Numbered from the stretch's first letter, positions 50,308 through 60,370 are shown. The stretch: DNA of 64,000 nt from Mucilaginibacter sp. MD40 (GCF_002288635.1 NZ_NRSW01000001.1:4047004-4111003); one strand, 5' to 3'. Numbers and translations: made by a program. Notes: generated from the letters alone by a model not told the origin.

Positions 50308-51558
50308 TCAACAAACGCATTTTGCTATCTTTTTCATGCTATGATGATCTTCACCTAATTTGCAGATTGCATCACAATATTGTCGCAGGTCAGAAAAACA
50401 AATATAGCCCATTTGCATGTTCCCTTTACGGATAGAGGGCCTCGAAAGCTGCATAATGACATCCTTTTCCCGAAGATCAGGGACAACCAAATATAACACT
50501 TCACCACCGTCCTGTACACTACAGTTCAAATCAGTCAATCGTAGTATCCCCGAATAAATACTCGTACTCTTTTCGACTTCAAAAGCGGCAATTACCTTGG
50601 CTGTGCCTTTAGCGAACCACAAAACATCAATAAGTTTGACTGTATTCAATATTTCTTTTTCAAGATCCATTCGCGGGAATTCTTCCAGGGAAATAAAAGT
50701 AAATTTATTCCCGTCCCATGATTTGGAACGGTCATTAGATGCGGCTATTACATCATAGCCTAATGAGTACCCGATCTTTAAAAGGCGATATTGCATTTCG
50801 TTATGTAAATGTTCATCTTCTGTTTCTGCCTTTTTGTCCCTATGCCGCTTTTCAATTAATTTTTCCAGCCGGGTACGTTCAGTTTCGGATAAATATTCGT
50901 CCTTACCTAACAGTAATTTTTGGGTGCCTATCTCGAAAAGTAAACCAGCGAATGCACCGGTGTCTAAGGAAAGTTCATTACAATATTTACGGTTCATATC
51001 CATTATAACCTCCCTGATCTTGAGGTATTCGCTCCAGCTGCCTAATTTCTTTTTGTCTTTAAACAGGTAATTAAACCCGTTTATGATTGCGGTGTTAAAA
51101 GGCGGTATCCAGGTTGGATGTAAAAAATAGAGAATGCTCGCAACTGCAGGTCCTAAACCTTTTATCTTCAAAGCATCCAGCTTTTCAATTTCCCGTATGA
51201 TTTGGGCTTCATTTTTTGCGTTGATGCAGTTTTCCAGGAATTGTCCGAAAGCAATCTTATTTGCCTGGTTCTCATAAATATCCGGAATTCTTAATTTAGG
51301 TTTCCAATAAAACGGATGAGAAGCGCCCTCAAAGACTTGTTTTTGTTCCGTAATGCAACTCAAAACAAACTCAAGCGATGTTCCCTTAAAATCGTTGCCG
51401 AAACGTTTGGTCTTGATATCATCGATAACCTGCAACACCCCCCTACGGATAGAACGAAAGGCTTTTAATCGTTCTTCATTATTGATGAACCAGGTATTAT
51501 AGACGGATTCCTGATCATTCTTGTACTGGGCAATGATGGATTGTAAATGTTCGCTCAT
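50308..51558 (-). CDS. Helix-hairpin-helix plus PD-(D/E)XK nuclease-like protein
   Basis: 416 residues. The middle has a DNA-glycosylase-like helix-hairpin-helix (IEKLDALKIKGLGPAVASIL, residues ~125-150). The C-terminal part (residues ~250-400) has YRLLKIGYSLGYDVIAASND and then a PD-(D/E)XK-like core, IDVLWFAKGTAKVIAAFEVE followed by K, in which D and the ExEK triad can be placed. This architecture fits a site-specific DNA nuclease or repair/defence protein. No methyltransferase or helicase partner is adjacent. It is transcribed alone and unrelated to metal genes. Its identity is uncertain; the two-domain reading is mine. Confidence 0.6.
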   Translation of the reverse strand: MSEHLQSIIAQYKNDQESVYNTWFINNEERLKAFRSIRRGVLQVIDDIKTKRFGNDFKGTSLEFVLSCITEQKQVFEGASHPFYWKPKLRIPDIYENQANKIAFGQFLENCINAKNEAQIIREIEKLDALKIKGLGPAVASILYFLHPTWIPPFNTAIINGFNYLFKDKKKLGSWSEYLKIREVIMDMNRKYCNELSLDTGAFAGLLFEIGTQKLLLGKDEYLSETERTRLEKLIEKRHRDKKAETEDEHLHNEMQYRLLKIGYSLGYDVIAASNDRSKSWDGNKFTFISLEEFPRMDLEKEILNTVKLIDVLWFAKGTAKVIAAFEVEKSTSIYSGILRLTDLNCSVQDGGEVLYLVVPDLREKDVIMQLSRPSIRKGNMQMGYICFSDLRQYCDAICKLGEDHHSMKKIAKCVC

Positions 51559-51720
51559 GTTTAGGATTAATAGGGCTAAGATAACAGAACTCTTTTATTG
51601 ATTCTAATCATTGCTAAATCTTTAGGGCGATGAAGGCTGGTTAACTAAGGTAAGTGTTAATTGTATTATTTTGTGATCCAACTTGCTAAAGCCTGTTTTA
51701 TAGCTTTTTGGGATTACGGA

Positions 51721-52443
51721 TCAATCCTTCTTTATAACTATCCAGTAAAAATTTATTTTCCTGATTATCCTGTTGAATGGCCGCTTCGGATTTGCTAAGA
51801 TCCTATGGTTGAATACTACAAAATCACTTATTGCATGACGATGATAATGATTGGCCATTTCGGGAAGACCTAATCCTTCGAAATACATTTTCGACCTATT
51901 CATGGCCTCTGTGAGTTCTTCAGCCTCATAAAAATGGGTATCTGTGATATGTATTTCACCACGATCATTTAAATGTTTTAGCGCCTCGGTTATGACACGC
52001 TCAAAGCAAGCAAAATATTGTACAGAAGCGGAAAATAAGATAATATCGAATTTAAGTCCTGTTAAGCTTTCAGATGGAAAGCTATCATGAATAAATTTTA
52101 AATTTGTCTTATTGAAAACGTTTATCGCCTGGTTGATTTCGCTTTTGTTCAGATCTAATCCAATGATTTCAGTTTGCGGGATGTCGGTTAATTTTGCAGA
52201 AAGCCAACCATTGCCGCAACCAACCTCTAAAATCTTTAAGGGTTTCCTCTTTTTTTTAAGATAATTGATCAATCTATCGCAGGATTTTTTTCTGATCTTC
52301 CATTCTTTAAAATGAACATGACCGGGTTCGATATCGGGTAGCAACGATACCTGAAAATCAGAATAGGTTCTCTTTTCCTTTTGTCGCAAAACGACATAAG
52401 CCTTTTCAAAATCGGGATCATGATCTATATTATTAATCATCAT
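51721..52443 (-). CDS. Class I SAM-dependent methyltransferase
   Basis: 240 residues (starting MINNIDHD or one codon earlier). The SAM-binding motif I is ILEVGCGNGWLSAKL near residue 75, followed by TEIIGLDLNKSEINQA (motif II region with the acidic Asp) and FDIILFSASVQYFACFE. This is the small-molecule methyltransferase type; no DNA target-recognition region is present. The end (RIIRKINFYWIVIKKD) is basic. The substrate is unknown. It lies 162 bp from the nuclease-like gene, with no clear partner. Confidence 0.85.
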   Translation of the reverse strand: MMINNIDHDPDFEKAYVVLRQKEKRTYSDFQVSLLPDIEPGHVHFKEWKIRKKSCDRLINYLKKKRKPLKILEVGCGNGWLSAKLTDIPQTEIIGLDLNKSEINQAINVFNKTNLKFIHDSFPSESLTGLKFDIILFSASVQYFACFERVITEALKHLNDRGEIHITDTHFYEAEELTEAMNRSKMYFEGLGLPEMANHYHRHAISDFVVFNHRILANPKRPFNRIIRKINFYWIVIKKD

Positions 52444-52704
52444 ACATGCTCATCATCTTATCCCGTTATATTGAGCCCCTACAAATAAGGACTTCAATTA
52501 GCATATACGCAAAAATAATAGATAACGTTGCTTCTAAATATGAGTAGTGGTGCGCTTGCTTTTAAGCTTAACGACAGCATTTTTTTATAAAGAAGAATTT
52601 AAAAAGCCAAATAAGGCCGCTTTTAATCTTTTTCATGATTTATATGGGTATATACGTTTTTTCGGACCTATTATTGTATTGATCTTATCGTTTTCAGGGA
52701 TCAT

Positions 52705-53802
52705 TTAATTTACTTCATACGTCGCAATCATTCCAGCCGCTATATGGTCATTGACATGACAATGAAACTGCCAGCTGCCGGTGTTATTTGCTATCATATC
52801 AGCAGTAGTTAAATTAGCAGGGCCGAGGTATAATACGTCCGTACGGCTACCGGTCACCGTCACGGTATTGCCGTGCCAATGCGCGGTATGATTATCCAAC
52901 TCATTTCCGAGGTCCATCACATACCAGCGCACTTTATCATCTGTTTTGATACCCGTAAACTTACAGTTCCCATACATCAGCCCATTTACCGAATGCTTTA
53001 AGTTGCTTTCCTGAAAATCAGCATCGTCATCATTGACGCGGTTTTGTGTATACCTGGCTTTGTTAGCTGGTAAATAAAGGCTATTATTTTCGTCCATGAT
53101 CATAAATAAGGCAAATTTCTCCTTGTTCATATCTTTAGGTTTATTGTAATCGAGATAACCCTTTCGGTAGATCACAATAGCACCGACGAGGCCAGCATAA
53201 ATATCTTTATTATCTTCTTCCATGACATGCGAGTGGTATATCCATCCAACCGATGAGCCATCGCTCATGGCAGGACCGGAATTTTCGCTGACTGCCCACT
53301 GATAGGTAAAAGTTGCGCCTGGTGAAACTCCTGTAATCCCTTCATTATTGCGATCATAAAGCACCCCGTGCGGATGGATACTAAAAGGAAAAGAAGCTTT
53401 GTTTTTAAAGACAACTTTAATACTATCACCAACTTCCGCCCGGATTACGGGCCCGAGCAGCCCCATGTCTACTGATTCCTGTGGTTTCAGTCTTGTGAAA
53501 GTTGCATCAGTGTATTCCCGGTAAATGGCTTTGATATTCTTTTTACCTATACGGTCTGTATCGTTTTGAAGATAGGTATTTTCTTTACTGCCAAATACAT
53601 TCCCGGTGATTTGGTTCAAGCCCGTCGGCGCATAATCCCATTCCACTTCTTCGGCAGCAATATAATAGGTACGAAAGATTATCGGGCTGTTTAAAGTTGA
53701 GGTCGTTAAAATATCCTTATCTTTTTTGCAGGCTGCAAAGAACGCAATAAAAAGCAAAAGGACGGATATATTGAGTTTAGGGAGTATTTTTTGAAATAAC
53801 AT
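52705..53802 (-). CDS. Ceruloplasmin/hephaestin-like multicopper oxidase
   Basis: 365 residues with a lipoprotein signal (VLLLFIAFFAACKKD). Two cupredoxin domains carry copper ligands: SIHPHGVLYDRNNEG and GWIYHSHVMEEDNKDIYAGL in the first, HTAHWHGNTVTVTGSRTDVL and WQFHCHVNDHIAAGMIATYE in the second. The HCHxxxHxxxGM cluster is the type 1/3 copper site. The two-domain type forms trimers with trinuclear sites between subunits. It is 22 bp after a TonB receptor gene, suggesting joint function in iron or copper: oxidising Fe(II) or Cu(I) at the outer surface. Membrane-anchored, and different from the 936-residue oxidase. Confidence 0.9.
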   Translation of the reverse strand: MLFQKILPKLNISVLLLFIAFFAACKKDKDILTTSTLNSPIIFRTYYIAAEEVEWDYAPTGLNQITGNVFGSKENTYLQNDTDRIGKKNIKAIYREYTDATFTRLKPQESVDMGLLGPVIRAEVGDSIKVVFKNKASFPFSIHPHGVLYDRNNEGITGVSPGATFTYQWAVSENSGPAMSDGSSVGWIYHSHVMEEDNKDIYAGLVGAIVIYRKGYLDYNKPKDMNKEKFALFMIMDENNSLYLPANKARYTQNRVNDDDADFQESNLKHSVNGLMYGNCKFTGIKTDDKVRWYVMDLGNELDNHTAHWHGNTVTVTGSRTDVLYLGPANLTTADMIANNTGSWQFHCHVNDHIAAGMIATYEVN

Positions 53803-53823
53803 ATATAATTGTTTAATAAATGA

Positions 53824-56262
53824 CTAAAATTTTGCGCCGATCCCAAAGTAGAAACTTCTGCCTATGGCAGGGATAATTCCCGGCCCCGGATATTCATTCG
53901 TGCGAATGGTAAAATATCGCTTGTCCGCAAGATTATTTACACCGAACTTAAAACTATAGCGATACAGGGTCAATTTGCCGGACCAGTCTAATACCTGATA
54001 GGCAGGAATCAGGCCTACAGCGGGATCAGTACTGGTTAAGGCATTAGTGGCATCAGCATAAGATTTCGCCGTGTTACTGATTAAAAAGGTCGTAGAAAAT
54101 GGTTTGTACGCATAAGTGATACCCAACCGGTTAATGGTCCGCGGGGCGTACTCGACATACTTGTCTTTAAATTCGCCTGTCGTATAGCGCGCATCTACAA
54201 AAGAAAAAGAATTAAAAAAACTGATCTTGCCAAAAGTAGTACCGGGGAAGAAGGCCCTGGTCACATTCAACTCTAGATAAGTTTCCAGTCCCCGGTGAAC
54301 GCTATTGGCCACGTTAGTGCGCAAGGTATATTCATTTCCCTGCGTATCTGTTTTTTGTATGATCCCAATCCGGTTATTGTAGCGCAAATAAAAACCGCTA
54401 ACATCAAAATTAAAATAGCTTTTGACCGACCCGCGCCAGCCCAGATCAGTGTTATAACCGTCAGCGTCTTTCATATTGGGGTCTATAACCGCGGTACTTG
54501 CAAATGGCGTAAGCTGGTCGTAAGTTACCGGTCGGTAAGCCTGAGAGATATTACCATAAATATTGGTGCTATTGGTGGTTTTATATTGAAGACCTATTCC
54601 GAACAAGGCTATATACCTGCTTTTAGACCGATCAGAAGTCAGCACATCATTTCCGTCTGTAACATAGCCTTTCGCCGTGGAATTGATATATTCGTAACGA
54701 AGTCCTGGTGTTATGTTAAATCTTTCGCTGAGCTTAAAGGTGTTTTCAACAAATGGGGCGATATTTAAAGTGGTAAAATCAAGATCATATTCATATCTTG
54801 GATCTAATAAGGTGAGGTCAAAATCGCTACCTGTCGTTCCTTCTCCGCCGCCTTGCCTTTTCATTTTACCGGTGAACACCCTGATTCCTGCTGCGAGTAT
54901 ATTTTCTTGTTTAAATAATTGATAAGTATGCAATAAGCGTACCTCGGTCGTCCAGTTTGTAAACCGCTCCCTTTGGACTTCACGGTTTACATAATTATTG
55001 GTTATCGGACTGATGCTGTCTAACTCGCCGGGCCCGCCATCCTCATTTTTCCAAACAAGGTCGCGGGCACTTAACAAGACGGAAGATTTTAGGTACAGGG
55101 CGGTATGACCCGTAAATTTATATTCCCCGGTTGCAGCAAAGATATTCCACGGACTGCGCAGCCAGTTCCTGGCACGGTAAGATGCCCGGCTGTCAAAATT
55201 GAATTGCATATCATCGAAACCACCCGGCATTTGGATACGGTTTCTCAAAATTGAATATTCTAGTCCTACTTTTAGCTTGGCATTAGCCTGGTAATTAACA
55301 CCTGCAAGGCCTGAAACCTGCTGTACTTCGGAATTTGGCCGCCAGCCTTGTATATTTTTATATTGGATAAATCCATAATAATTAAATTTCCCGATAGTAC
55401 CCCCTGCGGAGGTAAATGCATTAAATAATCCGAAGCTTCCGCCGGTCTCCTGAACATTGATCTCCAGTGGTTTGTCTTTTACTCCCTGTTTGGTGATATA
55501 ATTGATCACTCCGCCGAATTGCGGCCCAAATTGCAAAGACGAAGCGCCTCTCGTAACCTCTATCCGTTCTACAGCTTCTAAAGGAGGCAAGTAATAAGCC
55601 TCCGGATAGCCATAAATATCCGCGGCTACATTATAGCCGTTCTGTCTTGTGTTGGTTTAAACAGATTGTGTTGGGTTTAACCCCCGGAAACCTATACCGT
55701 TCGATGGGAAACCGCCGCCTTCCGTCTCCGAATAATTGGCACCAGGAATACGTCCGAGAACCTGCCGCGGATTATTTTGCGCGGTATTCGCATCCAGACT
55801 GTCCAGCAAGATAACCTCCGTTTTTTTACCGGCATAAATTACCCCGTTATGCACATCATTCAGATATCCCATACCGGTTATCGCTTTATAGCCCTTAACG
55901 ATTACTTCTGTTAATTGCCTTGTTGCCGCTTTAAGCTGGAAATTAAGGTGTAATCGTTCCATCCCCGTGACTGTAAATGTCATTTGCTGGGGTAAATATC
56001 CTTCCCGGCTTAATTTGATCAGATGACTTCCACTCTGAATTTGATCAAACGCAAAAAATCCATTTTTGTCAGTCGTAATTGTTAGCGTGTCCAATTGAAC
56101 AGTTACGGTGGATAGGCCTACCTCATTTTCACCGGTAACCTGCCCATAAATCTGATGCCGTATGGTTTGGGCAGAAATGGAAAATTGGATTATGAAAGAA
56201 AACATAAAGAGGACTGATGATTTTGTTTTAAAAAGGAAAAAATTTAGAAACGCTGGATTCAT
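53824..56262 (-). pseudogene. TonB-dependent receptor interrupted by an in-frame stop
   Basis: About 812 codons. Signal peptide, carboxypeptidase-regulatory-like domain (GQVTGENEVGLSTVTVQLDT), plug (VLGRIPGANYSETEGGGFP, then GIGFRGLNPTQSV) and barrel ending FYFGIGAKF. The frame carries one TAA at 55657-55659, directly after the TQSV codons; the same frame continues as TNTRQNGYNVAADIYGYPEA, as expected for FecA-like receptors. A single base change would repair it. The two parts could not be made as one protein unless the stop is suppressed or wrong. It would import a metal chelate; the adjacent oxidase suggests iron or copper. Confidence 0.88.
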
Positions 56263-56619
56263 TTTTATTTAGACTAATTATAAATAAGTCGCAATGATAC
56301 AAGGAATCCCATAGAAAGTAAAATTTAATTTAAAAAATTATGCTATGGGTTATAAAGAAATGAGTGAAATGCTGTTATTTGACTATTTCAACACCATTAA
56401 ATATTCAACAGAAATATTTCCATGAGGTTGAATTGAGACAGGTTTTCTATCTTAAAAGTAAACTTATTCATAAAAGCTGGTGATAAAGTCGTTGTTAGAC
56501 TTGCGACCTAATTGTTGAAATTAAGTGGGTGTTGCTTAATCATCTATGTGTTTGCTAAGTCTTTAATACGATTAATCAGAAAAGTTATTTATCAATAATC
56601 CTGTGTCCTTAGTCGATGA
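56263..56619. other. 357-bp gap with promoter for the TonB receptor, no gene
   Basis: AT-rich, with no convincing coding frame and no strong hairpin. It must include the promoter of the receptor-oxidase pair and the 3' end region of the gene at 56620. Nothing else was recognised. Confidence 0.45.
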
Positions 56620-57171
56620 TCATCTTAAAGAATTATATTGCTGTATCGTTTTTCTAATGACCTTAAAATTGTATTTATTCTGTTGCTTGAAAGCAAGGTA
56701 AACCGCCTGTTTATCATTGATCAGCTCAGTAAAGTGCCGGACTAATTGTTTGTCTGTTCCAAACAAACGATTTTGACTATAAATTTCAACCAGGGGCATA
56801 TTTTCTTTATTTGCATACCAATACCTGGTAGTAGCTCTGTAACGATGAGATATCAATTCATATAAATTAATTTGCCCTCGTTCCAGCAGGCCAACGAAAG
56901 TAGGCTTATCGTCACCCGGTAAAACTACGGCCATAAATGTCTGGGGGTCCATTTTTGACCAACGATATTCCTTTATCTTACCTTCCCGTACGGATGTAGC
57001 CTTCGTACTTCCGGGTAATTCATATACAATATTTCCCAACCAGTTATATTTTAGTTTTACGGCAATGGTATCACCTTGTTTTGTAATAATATAATCGTTG
57101 ACCAGCTTTTGAGCGTGAACAATGTTTAGCGACAAAAAAAGCACAACAAAGAAAGCGACGATCCTGGTCAT
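56620..57171 (-). CDS. Exported protein of unknown function
   Basis: About 183 residues from the ATG beginning MTRIVAFFVV; the frame is open two codons earlier with TTG. A signal peptide (FFVVLFLSLNIVHAQ) is followed by a beta-rich segment DYIITKQGDTIAVKLKYNWL that resembles the start of Bacteroidota exported proteins of the YIITKxGDTI type, then YEYRWSKMD-like and ATTRYWYANKENM segments. The C-terminal helix is basic. It has no catalytic motif, so function is unknown. Confidence 0.65.
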   Translation of the reverse strand: MTRIVAFFVVLFLSLNIVHAQKLVNDYIITKQGDTIAVKLKYNWLGNIVYELPGSTKATSVREGKIKEYRWSKMDPQTFMAVVLPGDDKPTFVGLLERGQINLYELISHRYRATTRYWYANKENMPLVEIYSQNRLFGTDKQLVRHFTELINDKQAVYLAFKQQNKYNFKVIRKTIQQYNSLR

Positions 57172-57264
57172 GATCAAAAGAGCTTAATAAACGAAATTAT
57201 TATTTAATAGTAACGTTATGAATTTGGCCATATTGTAGATGGCGGTGTACTTATTCAGGACGTT

Positions 57265-57556
57265 ATGAAAAAAAAACAATTCGGGGACTTGCCGTAGATG
57301 ATGAATATGCCTCTTTGGAATCGTATACATTATACCAAGGACATTCTTTTCTCGATTTGATAGGTACTTTTAATAATGGAGCAGATTCTTTGTTTTTTTT
57401 AATCAATACTCGGTTGATCTCGTGTTTACTGACCTGGACATACCGAATATGTCAGGCGCAGAGTTGATCCTTCAGTTGCCTTCAGAATTGGCCAACTGGC
57501 TAAAGCTGTATTCTATTAAGTTAATCGCCATCAGCACCCTATTTATAGTTTCTTAA
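57265..57556 (+). pseudogene. Response-regulator receiver fossil (LytTR type)
   Basis: Joined across two frameshifts the plus strand reads MKKKTIRGLAVDDEYASLES, FLDLIGTFNNGADSL, YSVDLVFTDLDIPNMSGAEL, the beta1 acidic pair, output-like FLDLIGT segment and phospho-Asp (TDLDIPNMSG) of a LytTR response regulator. One base is missing from the A run at 57268-57276 and one from the T8 run near 57393-57400. The frame stops at 57554 with no DNA-binding domain. Truncated and broken, so a pseudogene even if the homopolymer calls are wrong. Confidence 0.75.
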
Positions 57557-57601
57557 TAAGCATTGCGCGATCTAATATGAAAAGAAAAAACGATGCGGCA
57601 A

Positions 57602-58057
57602 TCATATTGCCCGGTTTAAAACCTTTATTGTGGCGGCTTTTAGATCCGCTCTTACCTGCAATACCGGTAAAGCCGCGATCGCCCCAATTTCTTCCTGGTC
57701 GAATAAGCCCTGCTGTTTTAAGGCCAGGATGATCTGTTGCTCAGTCGACAAATCGTACAGGACAGCTTCCGGGTGCCTTTTTAAAAAGGCATGGCTGCGC
57801 TCAACCGCCAGCCGAAATAGTAACAGGTCAAGCCGGTCGCCCGGTTTTAGCGTATTTAGTTTTTTCCAGAATCCTGCAAACAGGTCCTGTACATATTCAT
57901 CCGCATTCTCATGCGCTAAATTTATGGCCCGCAATAAAAAATACATTTTACGCAAGTATTTCTGAAGCAATTGTTGGAAAGCCTCCTGCCTGGTCGCCAC
58001 GTTCAATAGCCCTACTACAATCTCCCGGTCATCCGCGGTTTCCGTGTACATGTTCAT
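57602..58057 (-). CDS. Sigma-70-like (ECF-type) protein
   Basis: 151 residues. The N-terminal part (QEAFQQLLQKYLRKMYFLLR, then NADEYVQDLFAGFWKKLNTL) matches the region-2 helices of ECF sigma factors, including the DxxxDLFxxFWxxL motif near residues 52-70. The C-terminal part (LSTEQQIILALKQQGLFDQE, then IGAIAALPVLQVRADLKAAT) resembles region 4 in shortened form (LP..VR.DLKA). It is short for an ECF sigma factor (usual 160-200) and may be degenerate. The fossil response regulator lies 46 bp beyond its 3' end. No anti-sigma gene is visible nearby. Confidence 0.65.
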   Translation of the reverse strand: MNMYTETADDREIVVGLLNVATRQEAFQQLLQKYLRKMYFLLRAINLAHENADEYVQDLFAGFWKKLNTLKPGDRLDLLLFRLAVERSHAFLKRHPEAVLYDLSTEQQIILALKQQGLFDQEEIGAIAALPVLQVRADLKAATIKVLNRAI

Positions 58058-58302
58058 TGCTAATTAGGTTCTTTTTTTATTTATTATTACCAGGCTAAGT
58101 TTAATTATAACGCCGGAAATAAAATGAAAGTATTCATCTGATCTAACACATGACCGATAACCAACTATATTTCAGTAAGTTTTGGTAATTTACTTATCGT
58201 CGAAGATGAGACGGGCACGATGGTAAATGGCAGTGGCTTATGCTTGTAAAATTCTTTGTATCTTGGTTAAAGCAAAAAAATTTGTAGCCAAGCACGAATC
58301 TG

Positions 58303-59187
58303 ATGACCAAAACAGGCAACTTTTCCGCCTTCAGCGCATTCGGCCTGCCCCTGGCCGGTTTGATTTCAAAGGCAACCCGGCGGGTAATAATTGTTACGCT
58401 GTCCCTGTACGGTATCCTGATCTTCGGGTTGAACCATATACCTGCACTGCAAAATATTTGGACTGACTGGCCGATCAGTGCCACAAAAATAAATATTATA
58501 TGCGAGGGTACGGCCCTGAACAACCCGGTTCGTCAACCCGCAAGTGCCTTTAGCGGGATCGTTTACTTGTTGTTGGCGATCATTATTTTCAGCAACGCCG
58601 GATACAAAAAGAGCGTGGCCGGTGACCCGCTACGGAAAACCCGCTTGTTTTATGAATTGCTTTTGGCCATTGTACTTGTTTATGTTTTTGGGTGCAGTTT
58701 ATTTTATCATGCTTCCCTGACACGGGTTGCGGTTCAGCTGGATTACTCGGCCGTCTATGCCATTGCAGCTTTCCCCTGCCTGTATATCGGGCAAAGCATT
58801 TTTTTAAAGGCCAACGGAACAGCGCAGTCCCGGCTGCAATTCATCTATTTCCCTTTAACTATCGCTATTTTAGCTGCAATCGCAGTTTTTGTCCCCTTAC
58901 GGGAAAAGGGACTGGCGGCCTTTATCTTTATCATGCTGTTTTTCGCCTTTTCTTTTGTAGCGGAGATGGGCAAAACCGGCAGTCAGGCCCGGAAATGCCT
59001 GGCAATAAGCAATATATCTGTTATGTTGGCGTTAATCTGGTTTGAACTGGATAAATATAGGATATGGTGTATTCCCGGAGATTACTTATCACTACATTCC
59101 CTGTGGAACCTGTTTATCGGCCTGTCCATCTTTTATTTTTATATTTACATGAGCGGATATGTTCAGCCCGTTACGGTAAAGGGATGA
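58303..59187 (+). CDS. CREST-superfamily membrane hydrolase-like protein (ceramidase/Per1-like)
   Basis: 294 residues with seven or more hydrophobic segments. CREST residues appear in order: an early acidic/Ser pair (CEGTALNNPVRQPASAFSGI), the GCSLFYHASLT and later LDYSAVYAIA motifs (HxxS and Asp), and a C-terminal IPGDYLSLHSLWNLFIGLSI with the conserved His. CREST members are zinc-dependent membrane hydrolases that include alkaline ceramidases and Per1. A bacterial sphingolipid or other amide substrate is plausible in Bacteroidota, which make sphingolipids. The first ~20 residues may be non-native; a later start is possible. Confidence 0.8.
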   Translation: MTKTGNFSAFSAFGLPLAGLISKATRRVIIVTLSLYGILIFGLNHIPALQNIWTDWPISATKINIICEGTALNNPVRQPASAFSGIVYLLLAIIIFSNAGYKKSVAGDPLRKTRLFYELLLAIVLVYVFGCSLFYHASLTRVAVQLDYSAVYAIAAFPCLYIGQSIFLKANGTAQSRLQFIYFPLTIAILAAIAVFVPLREKGLAAFIFIMLFFAFSFVAEMGKTGSQARKCLAISNISVMLALIWFELDKYRIWCIPGDYLSLHSLWNLFIGLSIFYFYIYMSGYVQPVTVKG

Positions 59188-59225
59188 CAGCTCTTGTTAA
59201 AATATGCACTTAAAAACAAACGCCC

Positions 59226-59915
59226 ATGAAAACCAAAATCATTATTCCAGCCCTGTTGCTGTTGATCGTTATCGGTTGCGGCACAGCTTATAAGCTAGCT
59301 TACAGCGATGCAGACCAGACGGTAGATTTTCGCAGATACAAAACTTTTTCATGGCTGCCCCACCAGGATAACGATAATACCCCGTATCATAACCAGATCA
59401 TTTTTAATAATACAATTAATTATTTTTCGCATGAGCTTTCCGCAAGGGGCCTGAGGGTTGACAACGACAACCCGGATGTCCTGCTGGAGCTGAAAGTGAC
59501 CGAAAGCAAGAAAAGCCGCACTGAATCTGTGGCGTCGGCCGCACCTGTTTATAATTATAACAACGCTTACCAGTACCGGGCGATCTCACCGCATAATCCC
59601 TACTATAATGTAAACCCACGGGCCTACTATTATAACCGGCCTTACAACTATAACGCCTATACCTATGGTTATACGAGCCGTGTGGTAGAATATACAAGGG
59701 GAGGGATCACACTAAATGTGATCGATAAAAATCAGAATAGATTTGTTTACACCGCTACGGTAGAAGCAGACTTATACGATCCCGCTACCATTCAAAAAGA
59801 CCTGCACCCGGCGGTACATTCCCTGCTGGAAAACTTTCCCGTGAAAGCGGCAACTGCGGCTAAATCGTCCCGGTCGCAAGACACGGAAGTCATCAGAGGC
59901 AATACTAATCACTAA
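59226..59915 (+). CDS. DUF4136 lipoprotein
   Basis: 229 residues with a lipoprotein signal (IIIPALLLLIVIGCGTA). The DUF4136 domain begins SDADQTVDFRRYKTFSWLPH, a family hallmark, and ends near DKNQNRFVYTATVEADLYDP. A Tyr/Asn-rich low-complexity insert (YNYNNAYQYRAISPHNPYYN) in the middle is unusual. It is an envelope lipoprotein of unknown function. It is 38 bp after the CREST gene on the same strand, so cotranscription is likely. Confidence 0.85.
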   Translation: MKTKIIIPALLLLIVIGCGTAYKLAYSDADQTVDFRRYKTFSWLPHQDNDNTPYHNQIIFNNTINYFSHELSARGLRVDNDNPDVLLELKVTESKKSRTESVASAAPVYNYNNAYQYRAISPHNPYYNVNPRAYYYNRPYNYNAYTYGYTSRVVEYTRGGITLNVIDKNQNRFVYTATVEADLYDPATIQKDLHPAVHSLLENFPVKAATAAKSSRSQDTEVIRGNTNH

Positions 59916-60068
59916 TACTTGATAAGAGAAAACGGAGTTTATTAAATATCAATTTAGGCAAGTTTGACATCCTTGCAATCACAGCAATCAATTTGGTGGC
60001 ATTGGATGTATTTCGAAGGCTCCGTCTTTGGGTCAAACAAATTTTAGCGGGTAATCTTATAAGATATT

Positions 60069-60302
60069 ATGGAAAATCATTTTTTTATTAAAGCGCCATT
60101 GTGTTTTAACACGCTGTCCAAAACCCTCGAAATCCATCACGAAGGGGAAGTTTTCAAGGTTTCTCTGAATGGAACAACAATAGGCGCTGTTACCAGTAAC
60201 GAAGATAAAAGCTGGGATTTGGCCGGGGGTGAACTTGATCAGGAAACAGTGAATTTGATTGGCGAAGGCATTGAAAAATATTATGATGAACATTACAGTT
60301 AA
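60069..60302 (+). CDS. 77-residue soluble protein of unknown function
   Basis: It begins MENHFFIKAPLCFNTLSKTL and reads as a small beta-sheet then helix protein (EIHHEGEVFKVSLNGTTIGA, with LIGEGIEKYYDEHY at the end). No signal or Cys pair. It may be translated alone; no neighbour shares its direction closely except the DUF4136 gene, 150 bp upstream. No family recognised. Confidence 0.55.
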   Translation: MENHFFIKAPLCFNTLSKTLEIHHEGEVFKVSLNGTTIGAVTSNEDKSWDLAGGELDQETVNLIGEGIEKYYDEHYS

Positions 60303-60370
60303 TTTTTAACTTCTTCTTGCGCTCTCAACCGGAAATGCCCCGCCTACTTTCGTTTCATAGGAAAACCCTT

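Noticed and set aside
50308..52443. Restriction-modification pair (nuclease-like gene plus methyltransferase)
   Set aside because: The methyltransferase has only a small-molecule type SAM fold, without a DNA target-recognition region, and the genes are 162 bp apart. No evidence of functional pairing.
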